Assembly (NCBI GenBank): GCA_023151115.1
Contig: JAKLJP010000003.1
Span: 248,001-312,000, forward strand
Reading direction: 5' to 3'
Length of the DNA stretch: 64,000 nt
Source: Anaerolineae bacterium
GTDB taxonomy: Bacteria; Chloroflexota; Anaerolineae; 4572-78; J111
The translations under genes and the position numbers were made by a program. Each line of letters begins with the position of its first letter. The first letter of the stretch is position 1. Below are positions 24,474-34,400 of this stretch, in pieces. Below the pieces are notes generated by a model that saw only the letters and a list, made by a program, of their open reading frames with translations, searched no databases and was not told the origin of the DNA.

Positions 24474-25970
24474 TCAAGCTATTTCTGCGACCGGCACGGC
24501 CTTACCATCACCCAACTTTTGCCACAAATCCTGGGCAATGTAGGTTACGGCCTGGGCGGAAGGGGCGTTCGCCTCTTGTTGGGTGAGGGCCAGACCTTTG
24601 TTGATCGCCAAGTGCATTTTGGGGTCATAAGGAATGCGATAGGCCTGAGAGAGTTTAAGCGCCTTTTCAATCTTATCGGGGGAAATACCGCCGGGCAGGT
24701 TGGCCCGATTGATCACCACGCCCAGCTTGTGTGCCGAAAACTCTAATTGATCGGCCAACTCCAAAAACAGTTTGGTACTTTTGATAGACGGTAATTCGGG
24801 TGTGCTGACCACCAAAATGAAATCGGCGTTATCCAACACCGTTAAAGTTTTATCGTTCAATTGGCTGGTCGTGTCAATTACCACGATTTTGCAATGTTTT
24901 TTGAGACTTTTGATCACCTCAGACACCATTGCCGGAGTGATCGCATCAGCCAATTGAGGCTGCGGTGGAGCCAACAACAGCTTTAAACCGGAATTGTGGG
25001 CCAGGGTAATTTCGGGCACCAATTCGGCATCAAGCTCCTCATTCTGGATTAAATCGCTGATGGTGCGGGTAGCCTTGGTATTGAGATGAACCAAAATGTC
25101 ACCAAATTGCAGGTCGGCGTCCATCAGCACCACGTCTCCCTGCTGCTGCTGCAAGGCCACGGCCAGATTGGCGGCAATGGTCGAGGTGCCAATGCCGCCT
25201 TTGGGGCTGTAGACCGCAATGACCGGCGCACCTTCGACTTGGGTTGACTCATTCTGTGGTTGAGCCGCTAGCTGGCCCTGCGACTGCTCGGCTGCTTCTA
25301 ACTGACGATAAACAGGCAGCCCGATTTTGTAAACGCGGCGGATACAACTGACCAACTCATCTACGGTAAAAGGTTTGGGTTGAAAATCACGCGCTCCGGC
25401 CGCCATGGCCTGGCGCATATAATGCTGTTCCGCCTGGACCGACATAATAATGACCTGGCTGAACGGAGCCTTTAACCCCATCTCGCGGGTGGCAGTGATG
25501 CCGTCCATATCGGGCATGTTAATATCCATCAACACAATATGCGGCTTCATCTTGATGGCCATCTCAAGCCCTTGCCGGCCATTGACCGCCTGACCAATCA
25601 ATTCCAGGTCTTTTTCAAAGTAGAGCAAACGGCTGACATTTTCGCGGGTATCTGGGTTGTCGTCCACAATCAAAATGCGAATTTTTTCTCCGTCATCACT
25701 GTTACTGTTGTTGCGCGATGAGGCTATGGAGGCAGACGTTGCCACCGACGCCGGTTTGCCCGGAGCGCCGGCTGAAGCTGCGGTGGACTGAGCCGGGGCC
25801 GCCCCGTCGGAGGAGGCTGGGCGTTTTTCGGCCTGGCTCTTCAGCGGTTTCTTTTGGGCAGCTTTGGATTGGACCGTTCGCTGTCGCCAGTACCAAAGCA
25901 ACCCGCCGGCCAGTACCAGAAAAACAACAGCCACGAGCGCTACAATCAAAAGAACGGTGTTTGGTGACAT
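24474..25970 (-). CDS. Membrane-anchored response regulator-ParA/MinD ATPase (CpaE/TadZ-like)
   Basis: The 498-residue protein starts with a membrane anchor (VLLIVALVAVVFLVLAGGLL) and an Ala/Ser/Pro linker. A receiver domain follows (about 98-215) with IRILIVDDN, the phospho-acceptor Asp in IVLMDINMPDMDG, and FQPKPF. The C-terminal half is a ParA-like ATPase with PKGGIGTSTIAANLA (deviant Walker A lacking the usual GKT/T lysine, as in CpaE) and VVLMDADLQFGD. CpaE/TadZ proteins position Flp/Tad pili at the cell. A membrane anchor is unusual in this family. No other tad genes are next to it. Confidence 0.82.
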   Translation of the reverse strand: MSPNTVLLIVALVAVVFLVLAGGLLWYWRQRTVQSKAAQKKPLKSQAEKRPASSDGAAPAQSTAASAGAPGKPASVATSASIASSRNNSNSDDGEKIRILIVDDNPDTRENVSRLLYFEKDLELIGQAVNGRQGLEMAIKMKPHIVLMDINMPDMDGITATREMGLKAPFSQVIIMSVQAEQHYMRQAMAAGARDFQPKPFTVDELVSCIRRVYKIGLPVYRQLEAAEQSQGQLAAQPQNESTQVEGAPVIAVYSPKGGIGTSTIAANLAVALQQQQGDVVLMDADLQFGDILVHLNTKATRTISDLIQNEELDAELVPEITLAHNSGLKLLLAPPQPQLADAITPAMVSEVIKSLKKHCKIVVIDTTSQLNDKTLTVLDNADFILVVSTPELPSIKSTKLFLELADQLEFSAHKLGVVINRANLPGGISPDKIEKALKLSQAYRIPYDPKMHLAINKGLALTQQEANAPSAQAVTYIAQDLWQKLGDGKAVPVAEIA

Positions 25971-26151
25971 ATATTATCCCCGTATCAGAATACGTAAATT
26001 CCCTTAATATTTTATCACAAACAAGCGAATGGGCTACATTACTTTACTACTATTCCAGTTGTTACTGTGCCTTAATTGTACCCGACCTGGCTAACTAATA
26101 CAAGCAAGAAAATTGCTTCGTCTTTTTAGCCGGGCATGGTAAAATAAGAAG

Positions 26152-26180
26152 ACCCTAAAGGTCTCGCAGACCTTTAGGGT
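26152..26180. repeat. Inverted repeat upstream of the helicase gene
   Basis: ACCCTAAAGGTCT (26152-26164) and its exact complement (26168-26180) form a 13-bp stem with a 3-base loop. A similar perfect palindrome built on the word GACCTTACAGG lies at 47142-47174. It just precedes the helicase start. Confidence 0.65.
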
Positions 26181-26192
26181 TTGGACAGCAGC

Positions 26193-28514
26193 GTGAATCC
26201 AACTGATTTTCTCAAACATCTCAAAGAACAAAGTTTTTATCAAAACCAGCTCGTTCATGTGGAGCGGCTGGAGGGCCGCACGGTGCAGTACGAGTCGCTG
26301 GAACGGCCCCTGCTCCGCCCCCTGGTGGAAGCCATTCAAGCTGGCGGCACAGCTCGCCTGTACCGTCACCAGGCTCAGGCGATTAACGCGATTCGGGCCG
26401 GACATAATGTGGTGGTAGCGACGGGCACGGCCAGCGGCAAAACCCTCTGCTATAATCTGCCGGTACTCGAAGCCACCCTGCTAAATTCCGACGCGCGGGC
26501 GCTCTATCTTTTCCCCACCAAAGCCCTGGCTCAAGACCAACTCCGCGCTCTAACCGAACTGACTCAGCGCCTCAAGGCTGCCCTGCCGGCCAGGAATGGC
26601 AGGCCGCCCTGGCTGCCTCGCTTCGGTTCTTATGATGGCGACACCTCGCAAAGCAGTCGCACCCGGCTGCGCCGCGAGGCTAACATCATCCTGACCAACC
26701 CCGATATGCTGCATGTGGGAATTTTGCCCAATCATAATTTGTGGGCGCAGTTTTTGAAAAACCTCAAATTTGTAGTGGTAGACGAAGCTCACATCTACCG
26801 GGGTGTTTTTGGTAGTCACGTGGCAGCAGTGCTGCGCCGGCTGACCCGGTTGTGCCAGCTTTACGGCAACCAACCCCGTTTTATCTGCTGTTCGGCCACC
26901 ATTGCCAACCCGGGCGACCACATCGAGCGACTGACTGGCCAACGTCCCTTGGTAGTAGACGACGACGGTTCGCCGCAAGCGCCCAAGCAGTTTGCCCTCT
27001 GGAATCCGCCCTTTATTGACCCCCAAAAAACAGCCCGCCGCAGCCCCAACGGCGAAGCAGCCAGTCTCTTTGCCGAGATGACCCGCCAGGAAATCCGTAA
27101 TATTACCTTTACCAAGGCACGCGTGGTCGCCGAATTAATTCTGAGCTATGCCCGGCAAGCCCTGGATCGCACCGACCCGGACTTGAAGGAACGTATCGCC
27201 TCTTACCGGGCCGGCTATCTGCCGGAGCAGCGCCGCGAAATCGAACAGGCCCTGTTCCAGGGCCAACTCATTGGCGTGACGGCGACCTCGGCCCTGGAAT
27301 TGGGGGTGGATGTAGGCGGCCTCGACGCCACCGTATCCGTTGGCTACCCCGGTACCGTAGCCAGTCTGTGGCAGCAGGCCGGGCGAGCCGGGCGCAACAA
27401 CAGCAGTTCGCTGGCAATTCTGGTAGGGTTGGACAATCCGCTGGACCAATACTTTATGCGCCATCCCGACCAGCTTTTTGGCCGTCCCCACGAACACGCC
27501 CTGATTGACCCCGGCAATGTCTACATTTTGGAGCAGCATTTGCCCTGCGCCGCCCACGAACAACCGCTGACCCCGGCGGATGAGGCCCTATTTGGTCGAG
27601 GTTTTGTCGAAGCGATGGTCAAGCTGGAAGAGCAGGGCATTGTCACCTACGAATCGGCGCATGACCAGTGGTATTATCGGGGGCGGCCTTATCCTGCTCA
27701 ACACGTTAGTATTCGCAGCGTTGGCAGCAAGCCAATTGTTCTGGTAGATAGCAGCCGCAAAATGAAGCGGCTGGAGGAGATGGACGAGGTGTCGGCCTTT
27801 AGCCGGGTGCATCCGGGGGCAGTTTATATGCACCAGGGCGATAGTTATATAGTCACGGAGCTGGATTTAATCAAAGGGCAGGCTACCCTGACCCCGGCTC
27901 GGGTGGACTACTATACCCAGCCGCACGAGCGCAGCGAGGTCAATATTGTCCGCTCGCTCAAACACCGCCAGATGAAGCTATGTACCGCCTTTTGGGGAGC
28001 GGTGCGGGTGACGCAGCAGGTGGTGGGTTATCGCCGGGTGCGCCAGTTCAGCGAGGCCGACTTGGGCGAGACGCCGCTGGAGATGCCGGCCAACACCTTT
28101 GAAACCCGCGCCCTGTGGTGGGACGTGCCGATTGAGTGGCTCAGACATCTGGGGGCGCGTGGTTGGGATTTTCTGGGCGGCCTGCATGCGGTTGAACACG
28201 CAGCCATTGGCCTGCTGCCTCTCTTTGCCATGTGCGACCGCTGGGACATCGGTGGCCTGTCCACTCCCATGCATCCCGATACCGAGCGACCCCAGATTTT
28301 TATCTACGACGGCTACCCCGGCGGCGTCGGCATCAGCGAGCAGGGCTTTGCGCTGCTAACCGATCTATGGGAGGCTACCCTGGCTACCATCAAAGAGTGT
28401 CCCTGCGAAGAAGGCTGCCCCAGTTGCATCTACAGCCCCAAGTGCGGCAATAACAACGAACCACTGGATAAACGCGCCGCTATCTGGATTTTGGAATCGC
28501 TGCTGCGGAAATAA
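26193..28514 (+). CDS. DEAD/DEAH-box helicase with Zn-binding C-terminus (MrfA/YprA-like)
   Basis: The frame opens at TTG 26181, but that start overlaps a hairpin. GTG 26193 (NPTDFLKHLKEQ) looks more natural, though neither has a strong ribosome site. The protein (~773 aa) has helicase motifs ATGTASGKT (I), VDEAHIYRG (II), CCSATIANP (III) and QQAGRAGRN (VI). The C-terminal DUF1998 region ends with CPCEEGCPSCIYSPKCGN, a four-Cys metal site. Family members (MrfA of Bacillus) act as 3'-5' helicases in DNA repair. It stands alone between regulatory genes and the type VII-like island. Confidence 0.9.
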   Translation: MNPTDFLKHLKEQSFYQNQLVHVERLEGRTVQYESLERPLLRPLVEAIQAGGTARLYRHQAQAINAIRAGHNVVVATGTASGKTLCYNLPVLEATLLNSDARALYLFPTKALAQDQLRALTELTQRLKAALPARNGRPPWLPRFGSYDGDTSQSSRTRLRREANIILTNPDMLHVGILPNHNLWAQFLKNLKFVVVDEAHIYRGVFGSHVAAVLRRLTRLCQLYGNQPRFICCSATIANPGDHIERLTGQRPLVVDDDGSPQAPKQFALWNPPFIDPQKTARRSPNGEAASLFAEMTRQEIRNITFTKARVVAELILSYARQALDRTDPDLKERIASYRAGYLPEQRREIEQALFQGQLIGVTATSALELGVDVGGLDATVSVGYPGTVASLWQQAGRAGRNNSSSLAILVGLDNPLDQYFMRHPDQLFGRPHEHALIDPGNVYILEQHLPCAAHEQPLTPADEALFGRGFVEAMVKLEEQGIVTYESAHDQWYYRGRPYPAQHVSIRSVGSKPIVLVDSSRKMKRLEEMDEVSAFSRVHPGAVYMHQGDSYIVTELDLIKGQATLTPARVDYYTQPHERSEVNIVRSLKHRQMKLCTAFWGAVRVTQQVVGYRRVRQFSEADLGETPLEMPANTFETRALWWDVPIEWLRHLGARGWDFLGGLHAVEHAAIGLLPLFAMCDRWDIGGLSTPMHPDTERPQIFIYDGYPGGVGISEQGFALLTDLWEATLATIKECPCEEGCPSCIYSPKCGNNNEPLDKRAAIWILESLLRK

Positions 28515-28595
28515 GAGCGTTGGATTAGTGTAGGATAGCCCCTTGTTTTTCCTGCGAAAACAAAGTTGTTCTGGTGGTTTACTCAAAACTTCTGC

Positions 28596-29399
28596 TCACA
28601 ACCAATCGGCCAACAAGGTCCGAATTTCCGCGCCGCTGGTGGTCTTGATCCGTAACGGAGCGTCCGGTTCTGCCGCAGCGATGGCCAGCCAGGCTTGGTG
28701 ACCGTTTTGCAGCAGGGTAAAATCGCGCTTTTGCACGGTACCGTCGCCCGGCTGTTTAACCGTTTGCAGAATGGAGACTTTTGGCGCGTGGGCCAGCGTA
28801 TCCACAAAGGTTCTGGCCGTTTCAGCCGTTACTCCGTTACCCACCAGCAAATCAGTTGCTTTGGCCGCTTCTCCGGCGCCGGCTAACTGGCGCACCTGGG
28901 CAAAAAGTTCGCCGGGCGCAGAAAATTCAAGCGGTGGAGCAGCCGGAACATCGGCATACTGGCAGACAGCTAAAACCTGATTGGTCAGTTGTTCTTTGTT
29001 GGGCAGGAGCGAGAAAAGATGCAGCACCTCGTCCGGGCGCGTATGAGCGACAATATCATTGCCCCGAATATGGCCAAAGTAGCGGGTGGGCAAGGTCGCA
29101 TTGCCCGACCAATGATAGGCAAATAGGACATTCTGAGAGTAAATGCAGACGCCGACCATTGTCAACAGAGCGGTATGAATCTCAACCTCACCGCCGGGCC
29201 GCTGCCGGGCCAATTCCCGCGCTCGCAGCGCCCGCCCGGCGACGGTAATGCCAAATGTTTCCTGGGCCAGGGTCAACTCACCTTGCGGGTCCGGGTCGAG
29301 GCCAGGGATAAAGTCGGCTTGCAATTCATTAAGTACGAACAAGAGTTCTTCCCGCGACAGCAGGATATTGACGGGTTCTAAACTTTTTTCGCCGTTCAT
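28596..29399 (-). CDS. EspG-like protein of the type VII secretion-like island (tentative)
   Basis: The 267-residue protein has no catalytic motif or membrane segment. Its layout (REELLFVLNELQ..., then ARELARQRPGGEVEIHTALL, a central strand-rich segment FAYHWSGNATLPTRYFGHI, and a helical C-terminus) resembles the EspG/ESAG fold that chaperones WXG100-type effectors. It is the last gene of the EccC-FHA-WXG group on the minus strand, 9 bases after the Gly-rich WXG100 gene. If it is EspG-like, it would bind that neighbour. The family call is inference from layout and context. Confidence 0.45.
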   Translation of the reverse strand: MNGEKSLEPVNILLSREELLFVLNELQADFIPGLDPDPQGELTLAQETFGITVAGRALRARELARQRPGGEVEIHTALLTMVGVCIYSQNVLFAYHWSGNATLPTRYFGHIRGNDIVAHTRPDEVLHLFSLLPNKEQLTNQVLAVCQYADVPAAPPLEFSAPGELFAQVRQLAGAGEAAKATDLLVGNGVTAETARTFVDTLAHAPKVSILQTVKQPGDGTVQKRDFTLLQNGHQAWLAIAAAEPDAPLRIKTTSGAEIRTLLADWL

Positions 29400-29408
29400 A
29401 GTTTATCC

Positions 29409-30641
29409 TCAATCGTCGTTAGATTTCTTTTTAAGAACTTTACCCAACAAGGCCACAAAAGGACTGGCCGCAGCGATGCCAATCGGTAGGCCAAAATTGG
29501 CCGCCTCACCGGCCCCACCTTGAGCCGTCCCGCCGCCCCCACCGCCGCCGGACGAGGCCCCGGCTGTGCCACCACCCGCGGCCGCCGCCGCGCCACCCAT
29601 TCCACCGCCGATAACCCCGCCAAACGGCTGGTACTGCAATCGGCCCGGCTGCTGACTTCCCTCGCTGCTGCCTTCACCCCCGCCCCCGCCAAAATTACCC
29701 TGGGCAAACGCTCCCCCGCGGGCATAGGGGCTGCTGATTTCCGTTTGGGGTGATCCGCCGCCGCCATAACCGCCGCCACCGGGGTAGCTCTCACCGGTTG
29801 GGGTGGTCTCTTCGGGTGTGGCCGGCTCACCGCCACCAGACCCACCGCCCGAGCCGCCGCCGGACCCGCCGCCCGATTCCTTACTCTTTTCTTCTTCACC
29901 ACCGCCCCCACCGGAGCCGCCACCTGAACCACCTGCCTCAGACGCAGTCTCGCCCTCAGCCTCACCTCCTGCCGAGTCTTGTTGCAGCCCCTCGGTTACG
30001 CCCGACAGCCAATCTTGGGGAATTCCGTAATCGTTGTAGTTATCCTTCATATAGCCTTGCAGCGAATCGGTGACGCCGGAGAGCCAATCGCCAGGAATGC
30101 CGTAATCATTGCCGCCCGGACTATAACCCTCGGCTCCGCCGCCAAATACGTCGCCGCTAAAGAAGTTGTTCCCCAGGGCATTGCCCAGGCCGCCTCCCAA
30201 AAGGCCACCGCTATTGCCCAAGATAGAAGCTCCCAGCGAGCCAAGCGCAGACCCCAGCCCGCCGCCGAGTCCGGCCGTGCCCCCCCCGACCCCAGTGCCT
30301 GCGCTCGCGCCGGCACTGGCTCCATTTGTCCCACCGCCCGCCGCCTCGTTCTTGAAAGGGGAGGCGGCTTCTTCATCCGCCTGTTGCATCACTTGGTTGA
30401 TGTCCTTGGTTACATCATTGGCCAGGGCCAGGGCATCAATCAGCCGCCGTACCGCCGGTAAAACCTCTTTCTCCATTTCCGAGAAAAAAGCCTCAGAACC
30501 CCGGCCAAGCCAATCATTTTGCAGCCGGTTCATCGTGTTCTGGACATTTTGATACATTTGCTCTACCGCTTCTGACTGCTGGCCAAACTTGGCGGCAACT
30601 GTTTCTAAGGCTTCGTGATCAACTTGGATAATATCTGCCAT
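29409..30641 (-). CDS. WXG100-domain protein with a long Gly/Ser-rich tail
   Basis: The first ~100 residues of this 410-residue protein are a WXG100 domain with the turn NDWLGRGSEAFFSEM and end in QQADEEAASPF. The N-terminus closely resembles the small WXG100 protein at 42677-42979. The remainder is low-complexity Gly/Ser/Ala/Pro/Glu, with two near repeats of 'YGIPxDWLSGVT' (at 'YGIPGDWLSGVTDSLQ' and 'YGIPQDWLSGVTEGLQ') and a hydrophobic end (LPIGIAAASPFVALLGKVL). It is probably a secreted substrate or structural component, made with the FHA-Ubl and EccC proteins. It starts 7 bases after the FHA gene. Confidence 0.85.
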   Translation of the reverse strand: MADIIQVDHEALETVAAKFGQQSEAVEQMYQNVQNTMNRLQNDWLGRGSEAFFSEMEKEVLPAVRRLIDALALANDVTKDINQVMQQADEEAASPFKNEAAGGGTNGASAGASAGTGVGGGTAGLGGGLGSALGSLGASILGNSGGLLGGGLGNALGNNFFSGDVFGGGAEGYSPGGNDYGIPGDWLSGVTDSLQGYMKDNYNDYGIPQDWLSGVTEGLQQDSAGGEAEGETASEAGGSGGGSGGGGGEEEKSKESGGGSGGGSGGGSGGGEPATPEETTPTGESYPGGGGYGGGGSPQTEISSPYARGGAFAQGNFGGGGGEGSSEGSQQPGRLQYQPFGGVIGGGMGGAAAAAGGGTAGASSGGGGGGGTAQGGAGEAANFGLPIGIAAASPFVALLGKVLKKKSNDD

Positions 30642-30648
30642 AATTCAC

Positions 30649-31299
30649 CTACTTGACTACTGAACTAGGACGCACAATGAATTTGAGGGCAATATTACTG
30701 CGCTCCAGAAAGATGATATCGCCGTGCTGCAAGGGCTGTTTGCCTGAAGCCACCATAATCGTTTTGTCCTCGCCGGTTTTGATGGCTGTAGGATTGCGCG
30801 ACATACTTTCAATAAAATACTGCCCGTTTTCTTCGGTAATCAGGGCCTGGCGGCGGGAAACACGCAGGCCAGCCGGGTGCGGCTCCAAATTTACGGCCAG
30901 CCGGTCATTATACGGTTGATTTTTATCGGGGCGGCCAATAATTGCCGGCAGCCAGTTCAGCTTATAAACTTTGCCGCTGGTTTGCTCACGCAAATAAATC
31001 TCATGGACCGGCCGCCGGGTGTCCTTGGGCGGCGCTGGCCTGTTTTCGACCAGGATCAACCGCCCGGCATTGCCGACCTGCTGCTGCAAATCGCCGTCGC
31101 TATTGAGGGGAGTTTTATCGGCAGCCTTGAGCAATAAATAGTCAGAGGGAGTGCTGCTCAGATATTCCAACTCTCGAAACTCCTGTAAAATCGCCTCGAC
31201 CAGCTCCGGCGGCTTCAAATTGGGTAAAGCCAGGGCGCGTTGGTCTTTTTTTTCAAAAACGTCAATGTACAATTCAAGTCGGGCTTGGTTGGTGCTCAT
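30649..31299 (-). CDS. Ubiquitin-like (YukD/EsaB-type) and FHA-domain fusion protein
   Basis: The N-terminal ~85 residues (ARLELYIDVFEKKDQRALAL ... DYLLLKAADKTPLNSD ... GRLILVE) have a beta-grasp pattern like YukD/EsaB of type VII secretion. The C-terminal part (about 115-210) is an FHA domain: IIGRPDK, LRVSRRQALI and FIESMSRNPT, which bind phosphothreonine. So one 216-residue protein joins a type VII adaptor and a phosphopeptide reader. It lies between the giant EccC gene (143 bp) and the Gly-rich WXG100 gene. It may link kinase signals to export. Confidence 0.8.
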   Translation of the reverse strand: MSTNQARLELYIDVFEKKDQRALALPNLKPPELVEAILQEFRELEYLSSTPSDYLLLKAADKTPLNSDGDLQQQVGNAGRLILVENRPAPPKDTRRPVHEIYLREQTSGKVYKLNWLPAIIGRPDKNQPYNDRLAVNLEPHPAGLRVSRRQALITEENGQYFIESMSRNPTAIKTGEDKTIMVASGKQPLQHGDIIFLERSNIALKFIVRPSSVVK

Positions 31300-31322
31300 G
31301 CAAAACTCTCCATTGAAAATAA

Positions 31323-31388
31323 CTTGTTTGTAGTAGCGACTTTAGTCGCTTATAGACTTGGACGACTGAAGTCGTCACTACGAACAAG
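31323..31388. repeat. Inverted repeat with palindromic arms downstream of eccC-like gene
   Basis: The arms 31323-31348 and 31363-31388 are 26 bp with about four mismatches. Each arm contains its own small palindrome (GCGACTTTAGTCGC and GACGACTGAAGTCGTC). It lies between the EccC-like gene and the Ubl-FHA gene, so it could be a small mobile element or an mRNA processing site in the operon. Confidence 0.65.
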
Positions 31389-31441
31389 TCTCATCGTCGG
31401 TATCGTGCCACAGGCTCGTGAACACTCCTTGCTGCTACTGA

Positions 31442-34400
31442 CTACTGTTCCCCCTCCACCGGCAGCGACGACTCAATATCCAGCAAAATTGACTCATCGT
31501 CCATCACGCTGAACGTGGCCTGGATGATCTCTTCGGGCAGGCCGCTGGCCCGCTTTTCATTGACCCAGACCTCTTTCAATAGCTCCATCAGCTTTTGCTC
31601 ATTGTTCCAGCCGGCTCCGCCCAGTTGAATAAGCTTGGCCGTGACCAGTTCGCCGGCTCCGTTACCTTCTTTCAGATGGGTCAACTCCTTGCGCAGCCCT
31701 CGCTGGAGCAGCGAGGTCATGCGCAGCAGCTTTTTGTTGTCTTGCGGCGAGGTCGCCGGAGACTGTGTCCCGTTCGTTTCGACAGGTGTTGACCAGGCAG
31801 CCCGCTGCTTGGGATATTTGGCCTTGATTTTTTCCACCCACCAATCCAACGCCTGGCCTATCTGCGCCCCGTCCTCTTCATCCTCCGACGCGCTGGCCGG
31901 GATACCTTTGCCCAGGTAGGGCGTCGCCACCTGGATCATGGTCGGCTGGCCGGAGCGGACGATGAAGCCCCGCCCGATGGACAGTTCTTTGCCGCGTATC
32001 TCCGGCGGGGTGCGCGAAACCCGCAGTGTTTCCACGGCCTGGGCCGTCCGCAAGCCCACGCCATAGTTGGACGCCTGCACCCGCCGCCGCAGCTCGCTGA
32101 TACCGCTGTCGAGGGTACCGCCGATAATAAAGTGTAGGCCATCACGTCCAAAGCGGCGGGCCAAACCGGCCAACTCTTTGGGCAGCTCGCGGATGCGCTC
32201 GATTTCTTCGCTCAGGTCGTCGTAATTGTCAATAATCACAAACAGTTCATAGCCGGGGGCTTGATTGGCCAGCACCTCGCCTTCTCGCTTCAGGTTGGCC
32301 AGCAGCCCTTCCATTTGTTCCACCTCAGAGATGGTTGCCAGGACATGCGGCAGTTCGTCCAGCTTGTGTTTGCCGTCGTACTCCATAAATTTGCGCTGCA
32401 TGTCCACCAGCACCAGCCGCACCTGGTCGGGCGAGTAGCGGTAGGCCAGCGACAGTACCCAATTGTACAGGGTTGTTGTTTTGCCGGAGAGCGGCGGCCC
32501 GACCACAGTAAAGTGCGGCCCCAGCCGCTTGAGGTCGAACAGCGCCGGGCGCAGGCTGCCGTCTTGCCCCAACACCGCCTGGATGCGCTGCGGTTTGGCC
32601 GGGCCAACTTCGTCCAGCGTCTCCAGCAGGGGCACAATTTCGGGTAAAACCGTCACCCGGTCCGGCTGGCTGCGCCAGGTCATGCTTTCAAGCTGCTGGC
32701 GCATGTGCCGGGCCATCAGCCGTAGTTCATCACCTTCCTGGAGAGTATCCCGGCCATCCTCCCCCTGGAACAACCCCACCGGCAGGGCGATATGGAACAG
32801 CAGCGGCCGCTTGCCCACCCGGATATAGCCGCGTCCGGCGGTATCCTCAATCTCAATCGCCCCACGCCCAACGATGTCCATATAGCGGTCGGTATTGCCC
32901 TGCTTGAAGGTGATTCGCTCGCCAAACAGGTTAAAGAATTTGCTGGGCATGTTGGTGGGCACGTTGGCCGTAATCACAAAGGTCACCCCCATGCTCAACG
33001 AGCGGCGCACCAGGGGCACAATGGTCGTTTCGACCAGCATTTCGTAGTTTTCATTCAATTCGGCAAAGTTATCAATCATCACTACCACGGCGGGCAGGGC
33101 TTGCTCCGGGAAGCGTGCGTTGAAGTCATACAAGTTGCTGGAGTCGGCATTGCTCAGAATTTGCTGCCGCTCTTCGACCATTTTTTCCAGCTTTTCCAGC
33201 AAGCGCTGCAAGCGCTCCTCATAGGTCTCCTCGTCGGCGTAGATAACTGCGCCCACGTGCGGCAGCTCTTCCAGGCTGCGGAAGTTGCGCCCGCCCAGGT
33301 CCAATATGTAAGCATGGAACTCGTCGGGCGAGTGGGTGGCGGCCAGGCTGACCAGCAGCGAGCGCAGGAATGAGGTTTTGCCCCAGCCCGAGTCGCCAAA
33401 AACGGCCAGGTGATAGCGGCTCAAATCAAAGTGTAACGGCTCCTGGATGGCCTCGGCCGGGTTGTCCAGCAGGCCCATCACCGGGCGCATGGCCGCCTTG
33501 CGCCAATCTACCCCCGGCCAGAGGGCCTCGGTGTCGCCGTTGAGCCAATCGCTCACCGTGGGAACCAGCACGAAGGTGCAGTTTTTCTGGGCGTCGTGAA
33601 TAGGCGATTGCAGGCTGAACTGAGTCGGCAGGAAGTTGGGCCAGGGTTTGGGGGCCATCTGCCCGTTGACCAGTTCGGTGGACAGCTTGACCACCGCATC
33701 AAACAGCTTGGGCGTATCCTCGCCGGCCGCGAGCGCCAGCGGGGGGCGATCCGGCCACAGCGCGGCCGCTTCCCGGTCGTCGGGCTGGTTCTCGCCGGTG
33801 TAGGAAACCTGGATAAGCTCAAGATTTTCGTTGCCCACCTGGATGTAGCCACGCCCCGGCATACCGTTGGGCAAAAAGGCGGCGTCGGGGGCGCGCAGCA
33901 TCTCGCGGCTGGTGTCCACCTGTTCCACCCGCAAGCAGATGCGCAGCTTGATGTTGGCCCGCATCTGGTCCGACACGCCCTTGGGCCGCTGCGAAGCCAA
34001 AATCAAATTGACCCCCTGCGCCCGGCCCACACGGGTGATGCTCTCCAACTCGGCCCGGTATTCGGGGTTGTCGTCAATCATTTCGGCGTACTCGTCAATG
34101 ATGATGAACAGGTGCGGGTAAGGTTCGCGGGTCAGATGCAGCCCTTTGGCCCGGTACTCGATAATATCCTTGGTCAAAGTTTCGGCGTTGAGGGCCTGGC
34201 GGCGGCGGATTTCGGCGTTGATGGCGGTGAACATGCGATTGACGGCAGCCTTGTTCAAATTGGTCACAATATCTACCACGTGCGGCAGCTTTTCAAAGGG
34301 CTTAAAGGCCCCGCCGCCTTTGTAATCCACCAGCACAAAGTTCAAAATATCGGGCGACTGGAACACGGCCAGGCCAACCAGCATGGTCATCAACATTTCC

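Noticed and set aside
28596..29399. Assigning the 267-residue protein firmly to EspG
   Set aside because: The resemblance is in size, layout and position only. I keep it as tentative rather than naming it.
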